A stretch of 8,842 bases of DNA from Planctomycetota bacterium (GTDB taxonomy: Bacteria; Planctomycetota; Planctomycetia; Isosphaerales; Isosphaeraceae): NCBI GenBank assembly GCA_021807585.1, contig JAKBCQ010000060.1:1-8842 (forward strand), given 5' to 3'. The first letter of the stretch is position 1; every line of letters begins with the position of its first letter. Position numbers and translations under genes: made by a program. Shown here in pieces: positions 1 through 4,948 of the stretch. The notes under the pieces are model-generated. The model searched no databases. It saw only the letters and a program-made list of their open reading frames with translations, and was not told the DNA's origin.

Positions 1-2
1 TC

Positions 3-110
3 GGCGTGATGGCCGCGGTGCTTTTGCTGGCGGGTCTGGGGGCGATTCTGCGCGATAAGGAGCCGCGAGAGATCGACTGCGGGATCGTCGCAACCGAGGA
101 AAATTTGTGA
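3..110 (+). CDS. C-terminal end of a membrane protein (5' truncated by window edge)
   Basis: An open frame enters from the left edge and stops at TGA 108-110. The visible 35 residues begin with a hydrophobic helix (MAAVLLLAGLGAIL) followed by a short charged, hydrophilic tail (RDKEPREIDCGIV...EENL), as expected for a last transmembrane helix with a cytoplasmic or periplasmic tail. The other two forward frames are closed within the first 60 bases, which supports this frame. The fragment is too short to name a family. The next gene begins 110 nt downstream, so co-transcription is possible but not shown. Confidence 0.5.
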   Translation, partial: GVMAAVLLLAGLGAILRDKEPREIDCGIVATEENL

Positions 111-116
111 TCGAAC

Positions 117-188
117 GACGATCGCGGATTCAGATCCGGGTGGAGGATCGATGACGATCGGAAGACGATCGCGCATCGACATCCGGGT
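117..188 (+). repeat. Imperfect 25-bp direct repeat upstream of the S46 peptidase gene
   Basis: Two copies lie at 117-141 and 164-188, 47 bp apart start to start. Each begins with GACGATCGCG and ends with ATCCGGGT, with a 7-nt divergent middle; 21 of 25 positions match. A further partial copy (GACGATCG) lies between them at 153-160. The repeat occupies most of the gap between the upstream membrane gene and the peptidase Shine-Dalgarno site. It may be a regulator binding site or a local duplication; the sequence alone does not decide. Confidence 0.5.
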
Positions 189-220
189 ATTCGATTATTA
201 ACATCAAAGGAGTTACGTTT

Positions 221-2317
221 ATGAGAGATCGACGATTGTTGTTCGCGTTCGCCTTCGCGGCGGCGTTGGGGGGCGGGATCGAGGCGGCGGCGGACGAGGG
301 GATGTGGGTTTTTGACAATCTCCCGCTCGAGACGCTCAAGAAGAAGTACGGTTTCGAGCCCGACGACGCGTGGATTTCGCGGTTGCGGTCGAGCGCCGTG
401 CGGTTCAACAACGGCGGGTCGGGTTCGTTCATTTCGGCGGACGGCTTGATCATGACGAATCATCATGTCGGCGCCGATACGTTGGCGAAGATCAGTAACG
501 AGAAAAAGGATTATTATCAAGAAGGCTTCCTGGCGCGGACGCTCGCCGAAGAGGTAAGGGCGCCCGATCTTGAACTCAACGTGCTCGTAAGCATTCAGGA
601 CGTGACCGATCGCGTGAACGCCGCGGTGAAGGAAGGGATGGACGACGCCGCGGCCGGCGCCGCGAAACGAGCCGCGATGGCCGAGATCGAGAAGGCCGCG
701 ACCGATAAGACGGGACACAGAAGCGACGTCGTCACGCTTTATCAAGGAGGCAAGTACTCGCTTTATCAATATAAGAAATATACAGATGTTCGCCTGGTGA
801 TGGCCCCCGAGTTCGACGTCGCGTTCTTCGGCGGCGATCCCGATAATTTCGAATATCCGCGCTATGATCTGGACATGTGCTTCTTCCGGGCGTACGAGAA
901 CGACAAGCCCGCGAAGGTCGAGCATTATCTCAAATGGAGCCCCGCCGGTTCGAACGAGGGAGACCTGGTGTTCGTGGCGGGGCATCCCGGCAGGACGAGC
1001 CGTATGTTTACGTTGGCGCATTTGCATTATTTGCGCGACGTCAACTTTCCCATGGTGCTCGAGGTGCTGTTCGATCGCGAGAAGTTTTTGCTCGATTACA
1101 GCAAGCGCGGCGAGGAGCACGCGCGGCAGGCGAAGGAGGATTTGTTCGGCTATCAGAACAGCCGCAAGGCGCGGGTGGGAGGGCTCGAAGGACTTAAGAA
1201 TGATGATTTCATGAAGCGAAAGGCACATGCCGAGTCCGATCTCCGCGCGCGGATCGATTCCGACCCGAAAAAGAAAGAGCTTTTCGCCGCGGCGTGGGGA
1301 AAAATCGCCGACGCCGAGAAGGCCGCCGCGAGCATCATCCATCCCAACGCGTTCCTGGAACGGGGTTTGGCGTTTGACAGCAAGCTCTTCGAGATCGCCC
1401 GAACGCTCGTTCGGATCGCCGAGGAGAAACCCAAACCGAACGCCGTACGGCTCCGCGAATACAACGATGCACGGCTTGAATCGCTCAAATTCGCGCTCTT
1501 CTCCGAAGCGCCGATTTATCCCGAATTCGAGAAAGCCAAACTTGCTCATTCGCTGGAATACTGGCGCAAGCATGCGGGACCAAACGATCCGATCGTCGAG
1601 CGGGTGTTGCGAGAGCGATCCCCCGAGGAGGTCGCCAAGTCGCTCGTCGACGGAAGCAAGCTCGCCGACGTCGCGATCCGTAAAAAGCTCTACGAGGGGG
1701 GGAAGGACGCGATCCTCGCCTGCGACGATCCGATGATCAAGCTGGCGCTCGCGATCGACGCCGACGCCCGCGCCGTGCGAAAAATCCGCGAAGACAAAGT
1801 CGAAGGAGTCGAGACCGCGCAATACGCGCTCATCGCCAAAGCGTTGTTCGAGGAGCTCAAGGAGTCGATCTACCCCGACGCCACGTTCACGCTTCGACTC
1901 GCTTTCGGAACGGTGAAAGGATATGAACAAAACGACAAGTTCATACCTCCTTACACGACAATGGGAGGCGCATTCGAGCACGCCGCGAGCCACGGCGACA
2001 AGCCGCCGTACCGACTGCCGCCGAGTTGGATCAAGGCGAAGGAGGAGAAAGCGTTTCGGCTCGATACTCCACTCAATTTCGTTTCCACCGCCGACATCAT
2101 CGGCGGCAACTCGGGAAGCCCCGTCGTCAATCGAAACAACGAGGTCGTCGGGCTGATCTTCGACGGCAACATCCACTCGCTCGTGCTCGATTTTGGATAT
2201 GAAGACAAGCTTGCACGAGCGGTTTCGGTCGATTCGCGGGCGATTCTCGAATCGCTCAAGTCGATTTACAAAGCCGACTCGCTGGCGCGCGAGATCGCCG
2301 AAGGTCGCCGGCCGTGA
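221..2317 (+). CDS. Secreted S46-family dipeptidyl peptidase (DPP7/DPP11-like serine protease)
   Basis: This 698-residue protein has the usual length of S46 peptidases, chymotrypsin-fold exopeptidases that remove dipeptides from peptide N-termini in the periplasm. Residues 1-24 form a Sec signal peptide: RDRR, a hydrophobic core, then AAA before DEG. The triad is visible: His82 in TNHHV, Asp218 in the PRYDLD segment that follows GGDPDNFEYP, and Ser631 in GGNSGSP. These correspond to His89, Asp227 and Ser648 of Porphyromonas DPP7. Between residues about 300 and 560 lies the helical domain that covers the active site in this family. Counting 25 residues from the catalytic Ser, as in DPP7 Gly673 or DPP11 Arg673, gives Leu656, so specificity is probably neither classic DPP7 nor acidic DPP11. 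The residue after the catalytic His is Val, where many members have Cys. The start is set by AAAGGAG at 206-212, 8 nt before ATG. A strong hairpin follows the stop. Family assignment is firm; the peptide preference is inferred. Confidence 0.95.
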   Translation: MRDRRLLFAFAFAAALGGGIEAAADEGMWVFDNLPLETLKKKYGFEPDDAWISRLRSSAVRFNNGGSGSFISADGLIMTNHHVGADTLAKISNEKKDYYQEGFLARTLAEEVRAPDLELNVLVSIQDVTDRVNAAVKEGMDDAAAGAAKRAAMAEIEKAATDKTGHRSDVVTLYQGGKYSLYQYKKYTDVRLVMAPEFDVAFFGGDPDNFEYPRYDLDMCFFRAYENDKPAKVEHYLKWSPAGSNEGDLVFVAGHPGRTSRMFTLAHLHYLRDVNFPMVLEVLFDREKFLLDYSKRGEEHARQAKEDLFGYQNSRKARVGGLEGLKNDDFMKRKAHAESDLRARIDSDPKKKELFAAAWGKIADAEKAAASIIHPNAFLERGLAFDSKLFEIARTLVRIAEEKPKPNAVRLREYNDARLESLKFALFSEAPIYPEFEKAKLAHSLEYWRKHAGPNDPIVERVLRERSPEEVAKSLVDGSKLADVAIRKKLYEGGKDAILACDDPMIKLALAIDADARAVRKIREDKVEGVETAQYALIAKALFEELKESIYPDATFTLRLAFGTVKGYEQNDKFIPPYTTMGGAFEHAASHGDKPPYRLPPSWIKAKEEKAFRLDTPLNFVSTADIIGGNSGSPVVNRNNEVVGLIFDGNIHSLVLDFGYEDKLARAVSVDSRAILESLKSIYKADSLAREIAEGRRP

Positions 2318-2324
2318 AGCCCAA

Positions 2325-2361
2325 GCCGCGCGATTCGATTCAAACGGTCGAATCGCGCGGC
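2325..2361 (+). terminator. Perfect 14-bp stem-loop after the S46 gene (probable terminator or mRNA end structure)
   Basis: Arms 2325-2338 (GCCGCGCGATTCGA) and 2348-2361 are exact reverse complements with a 9-nt loop, beginning 7 nt after the peptidase stop codon. Outside the stem, AAGC/GCTT can extend the pairing across a small bulge. There is no run of T after the 3' arm (GAGCTTGTAATATC follows), so this is not a canonical intrinsic terminator. It could stop transcription with a factor, or protect the mRNA 3' end. Confidence 0.6.
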
Positions 2362-2448
2362 GAGCTTGTAATATCAAGCGTATCCTTGCATGTTAATTTG
2401 TGTGATCGACGCGCCGGGATGATCGATTTTTCGTAGGGAGCGCGGCGC

Positions 2449-2940
2449 ATGCGTCTTTCCGGCCCGACGCGGTTTTCGATCGCTTCGCTGATGCTTCTTG
2501 TTCTGGCGTGCGGCGCCGCCGCGGCGCTTTATTTCAAAATGCTCAAATTGTTTGAGAACGCGGGGACGTACGCGATCGACGGCCCCGTTCTCTGCGTATT
2601 ATGCATCGGTATAAACGCGATCGCGCTCGCGACGGCGCGAAGGCATAACGCTTACCAACTCTTAACGCAGATCACGATTGCGTGCGCCTTGCTTCTTTCA
2701 GACATTCACTTGCTTGAATGGAAAACGCGTATTGTGCATTACGCAATACCGATCAATCTGTTCGCGCTTTTGGCGGCGCCGATCGTTTTGAGAAGATTGG
2801 GCCGAACGAAACGAAAATCGACTCCCGCGCGTCGGTTCGCCAAAAGTGTGTATCGCGCCTACGCTCTGGCGGTGTTCAACCTCCTGATTCTCGGCGCCGA
2901 ATTCGGCCTCAATACAATAATATATTCAATTTATGAATGA
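2449..2940 (+). CDS. Small five-helix membrane protein, unknown function
   Basis: The 163-residue product has five hydrophobic stretches long enough to span the membrane: about 10-29, 45-63, 72-89, 96-114 and 138-158. A basic loop (RRLGRTKRKSTPARR, 115-129) lies between helices 4 and 5, suggesting a cytoplasmic loop by the positive-inside rule. The opening GPTRFSIASLMLLVLAC resembles the RFS-plus-hydrophobic N-termini seen on many uncharacterised planctomycete membrane proteins; this is from memory and not proof of family. No catalytic motif is visible. ATG is supported by GGGAG at 2436-2440, 8 nt upstream. The hairpin before it and the promoter after it suggest it is transcribed separately from both neighbours. 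I do not recognise the family. Confidence 0.8.
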   Translation: MRLSGPTRFSIASLMLLVLACGAAAALYFKMLKLFENAGTYAIDGPVLCVLCIGINAIALATARRHNAYQLLTQITIACALLLSDIHLLEWKTRIVHYAIPINLFALLAAPIVLRRLGRTKRKSTPARRFAKSVYRAYALAVFNLLILGAEFGLNTIIYSIYE

Positions 2941-3041
2941 TTACGGCGATTTTGGTTCTTGGTTGAGATGACGACCGTAGCGGCGGGGCGTCGCTTTCAC
3001 ATCGACTCGGTCGCAGAGAAAATAATGCCGCCGATCTTTTT

Positions 3042-3061
3042 GGTTCGACCGCGGTTCGACC
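3042..3061 (+). promoter_or_regulatory. Direct repeat (2 x GGTTCGACC, 11-bp period) next to the promoter of the Hsp70 genes
   Basis: GGTTCGACC occurs at 3042-3050 and again at 3053-3061, separated by GC, giving a spacing of one DNA helical turn. It ends 3 nt before the -35 box of the predicted promoter, a position typical of activator sites. The site is a candidate operator only; no regulator gene is in the window. Confidence 0.4.
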
Positions 3062-3064
3062 CCT

Positions 3065-3094
3065 TTGAATTAGGCGTTCGCATCGCGTCATAAT
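3065..3094 (+). promoter_or_regulatory. Sigma70-like promoter upstream of the first Hsp70 gene
   Basis: TTGAAT (3065-3070, 4 of 6 to TTGACA) and CATAAT (3089-3094, 5 of 6 to TATAAT) are separated by 18 nt. Transcription would start near 3101 and give a leader of about 70 nt before GTG 3172. No CIRCE element (TTAGCACTC-N9-GAGTGCTAA) is seen here, so there is no sign of HrcA-type heat-shock control. Confidence 0.5.
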
Positions 3095-3105
3095 GGGATG
3101 CACGG

Positions 3106-3148
3106 GTCGAGCCGGGCGTCGAGGTCGAGCGACGTCGGGCCGGCGTCG
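3106..3148 (+). promoter_or_regulatory. Repeat-rich leader with near-palindrome before the first Hsp70 gene
   Basis: Three copies of GTCGAG lie at 3106-3111, 3118-3123 and 3124-3129. They are followed by a near-palindrome at 3130-3148 (CGACGTCGGGCCGGCGTCG), in which eight of nine position pairs about the central G are complementary and the ninth is T-G. The element sits in the predicted 5' leader, ending 10 nt before the Shine-Dalgarno site. It could be an operator or an mRNA structure that limits translation; both readings are inference. Confidence 0.35.
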
Positions 3149-3158
3149 ACCGATCCGC

Positions 3159-3165
3159 GAGGGGG
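3159..3165 (+). promoter_or_regulatory. Ribosome binding site fixing the GTG start of the first Hsp70 gene
   Basis: GAGGGGG lies 6 nt before GTG 3172. The ATG triplets upstream (3093 and 3098) are in other frames, so GTG with this site is the best start and places the phosphate-binding motif close to the N-terminus, as is usual in Hsp70s. Confidence 0.6.
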
Positions 3166-3171
3166 TGCGTC

Positions 3172-4830
3172 GTGGGCGAGGCGTTGAAAAAGGTTTTCGG
3201 CATCGATTTGGGAACGACGTATTCGGCGATCGCTTATGTCGACGAGCACGGTAAGCCGGTGATCGTGCCCAATCAGGAAAGCGAGCGAATCACCCCCTCG
3301 GTGGTGCTGTTTGACGGCGAGAGTGTGATCGTCGGCAATACCGCCAAGGAATCGTCGAAGGTCGAGCCCGATCGTGTCGTCTCGCGGATCAAGCAGCAGA
3401 TGGGCGATCCGAATTATCGGTTCGAGCACGACGGCAAGCCGTACACTCCCGAGGATATCTCGTCGTTCATCCTCCGCAAGGTTGTGGGAGACGCCGAGAT
3501 CGCGCTCGGCGAGAAGATCGAGGATGTTGTGATCACGTGTCCCGCGTATTTCGGCGCGCCCGAGCGCGAGGCGACGATGAACGCCGGCCGGCTCGCGGGG
3601 CTTAACGTTCGGTCGATCCTCAACGAACCGACCGCCGCGGCGCTCGCGTACGGGCTTGAACAAGGCGAGGATCAGGTCGTACTTGTGTTCGATCTCGGCG
3701 GCGGGACGTTTGATATCACGATGATTGAAATCAAAGAACGCTTGATCCGAGTGATTTGCACCGGCGGCGATCACCGCCTCGGCGGGACGCTTTGGGACGA
3801 GGCGATCGTGATGGAATTGTCGCATCAATTCCAGGAGCAAACGGAATCGGCCGACGACCCGCTCGACGATCCCGAGGTTTTAAACGACCTGTACCTGCAA
3901 GCCGAACGCGGCAAGAAAACGCTCACCCAGCGCGATAAGGCGCCGTTCCGCGTGACGCACGCCGGCAAGCAGGCTCGGGTCGAACTCGATCGTCCCAAAT
4001 TTGAAGAGCTGACGCGTCACCTGATCGATCGGACGATATCGCTCACGCGCGAGATGCTCGCCGACGCCGAGGCCAAGGGATACAAACATTATGATAAAGT
4101 TATATTAGTCGGCGGCGCGACGCGAATGCCGCAAATTCACGATCGGATCGTCGCCGAATTCGGCGTCGAGCCCGAGAGCTACGATCCCGACGAGGCGGTC
4201 GCGAAGGGGGCGGCGTTGTTCGGGCTCAAGGAATCGATCCAGGACGAGGTGCGCGAGGTTTTGGCCGACGCGAGGGGGGAGACGAACTCCGACCTTGTCG
4301 AGCTCGAACTTGTGACCGACGACGAAATGACCGAGGCGCTCGATCAGATCGAACGTTCGATCGGGCTGACTCTCACGGGTCCTGTTCGTGATCTTGTGCA
4401 TACGCGAGTGATCAATGTTTTAAGCAAGAGCCTGGGGGTGATCGCCAAGAACGATCAGGGGAAAGATCTTGTTTATTATTTGCTCAATCGCAACAGCGAG
4501 GTTCCGCTTGAGAACACGAGCGATTTTGGAACCGATCAGGCCGATCAGGAGGGAGTCGAGATCCGCGTGGTGGCGGGAGAACGCGACAGTACCGATCCCG
4601 CCGATTGCCTCAACATCGGCCTCGCGACGCTCAATCTGCCCGCTTCGCTGCCCGCGAACAGCCCGATCCGCGTGACGTATTCGATCAACCGCGACGGTCG
4701 ATTGTCGGTGACGGCGATCGATCTGACCGGCGGCGGCAAGATCGAAGTCGATTTTGAGACCGAGGCGGTGATGAAATCCGAAGAGATCGAGGAACGTTCG
4801 TCGGCGCTTCGCATGTTGAACGTTTCCTGA
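3172..4830 (+). CDS. Lidless non-canonical Hsp70 (DnaK-like ATPase)
   Basis: The 552-residue protein is a cytoplasmic Hsp70-family ATPase, shorter than DnaK (about 638). The nucleotide-binding domain (about 8-352) has every key motif: GIDLGTTYS (Asp12), Lys74 in RIKQQMG (DnaK Lys70), LNEPTAAALAYG (Glu152), FDLGGGTFD (Asp174, Thr179), VGGATRMP (313-320) and DEAVAKGAA. ATP hydrolysis is therefore expected. Residues about 353-412 are an acidic, charged insert in place of the DVLLLDV linker. A beta-sandwich substrate-binding half follows (about 413-530; SKSLGV corresponds to PLSLGI of DnaK). Only about 20 residues remain after it, so the alpha-helical lid is missing. It shares DEHGxPV and DPLDDP segments with the downstream Hsp70-VWA protein, so the two are tandem paralogues, 118 nt apart. 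No DnaJ or GrpE gene is in the window. This is not the housekeeping dnaK; the client is unknown. Confidence 0.93.
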   Translation: MGEALKKVFGIDLGTTYSAIAYVDEHGKPVIVPNQESERITPSVVLFDGESVIVGNTAKESSKVEPDRVVSRIKQQMGDPNYRFEHDGKPYTPEDISSFILRKVVGDAEIALGEKIEDVVITCPAYFGAPEREATMNAGRLAGLNVRSILNEPTAAALAYGLEQGEDQVVLVFDLGGGTFDITMIEIKERLIRVICTGGDHRLGGTLWDEAIVMELSHQFQEQTESADDPLDDPEVLNDLYLQAERGKKTLTQRDKAPFRVTHAGKQARVELDRPKFEELTRHLIDRTISLTREMLADAEAKGYKHYDKVILVGGATRMPQIHDRIVAEFGVEPESYDPDEAVAKGAALFGLKESIQDEVREVLADARGETNSDLVELELVTDDEMTEALDQIERSIGLTLTGPVRDLVHTRVINVLSKSLGVIAKNDQGKDLVYYLLNRNSEVPLENTSDFGTDQADQEGVEIRVVAGERDSTDPADCLNIGLATLNLPASLPANSPIRVTYSINRDGRLSVTAIDLTGGGKIEVDFETEAVMKSEEIEERSSALRMLNVS

Positions 4831-4847
4831 GCATTCGGGCGAATCGA

Positions 4848-4886
4848 CTCGCCGATCAGTCGCCGATACGCGATTGAATCGGCGAG
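4848..4886 (+). other. Stem-loop with two competing 5' arms between the Hsp70 genes
   Basis: The 3' arm ATCGGCGAG (4878-4886) pairs with CTCGCCGAT (4848-4856; 9 bp, 21-nt loop) or, as an alternative, through its first 8 bases with TCGCCGAT (4860-4867; 10-nt loop). The two pairings exclude each other. GAAT 4841-4844 and ATTC 4887-4890 can extend the first stem across a 3-nt bulge. An AT-rich stretch (4893-4920) without a clear T-run follows. It may act as a partial terminator or processing site that sets the ratio of the two proteins; this is inference. Confidence 0.4.
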
Positions 4887-4936
4887 ATTCGGATTTAGTT
4901 ACATTATATCATATTCATTCAGGCGAGTCTAAATTC

Positions 4937-4942
4937 GGGGGA
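4937..4942 (+). promoter_or_regulatory. Ribosome binding site fixing the ATG 4949 start of the Hsp70-VWA gene
   Basis: GGGGGA lies 6 nt before ATG 4949. The frame is open further upstream to a TTG at 4874, but that would add 25 residues with no Hsp70 character, and no comparable site was noted before the TTG. ATG 4949 puts GIDLGTTNS at residues 6-14, the normal Hsp70 position. Confidence 0.65.
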
Positions 4943-4948
4943 TGCGCG

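Noticed and set aside
176..204. Promoter for the S46 gene (TCGACA ... TAACAT, 17-nt spacer)
   Set aside because: Transcription would begin inside or next to the Shine-Dalgarno site at 206-212, leaving no room for ribosome binding; the -10 match is only 4 of 6.
3042..3065. tRNA T-arm-like sequence (GGTTCGACC) twice
   Set aside because: No acceptor stem, D-arm or anticodon arm is found around it; it is better described as a direct repeat.
2941..3171. CIRCE heat-shock operator upstream of the Hsp70 gene
   Set aside because: No TTAGCACTC/GAGTGCTAA inverted repeat is present.
3088..3840. Long open frame on the - strand opposite the first Hsp70 gene
   Set aside because: It is antisense to a clear Hsp70 gene and has a low-complexity Arg/Asp-rich composition with no domain. 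It is a by-product of GC-rich codon bias, as is the one opposite 4919-5542.
4874..4912. Promoter between the two Hsp70 genes (TTGAAT with TATCAT or CATTAT)
   Set aside because: Spacing between the boxes is far from 16-18 nt for every combination tried; the AT-rich patch alone is weak evidence.
4874..4948. TTG at 4874 as the start of the Hsp70-VWA gene
   Set aside because: It adds 25 residues with no Hsp70 similarity and overlaps the stem-loop. ATG 4949 has a good GGGGGA site and a normal Hsp70 N-terminus.
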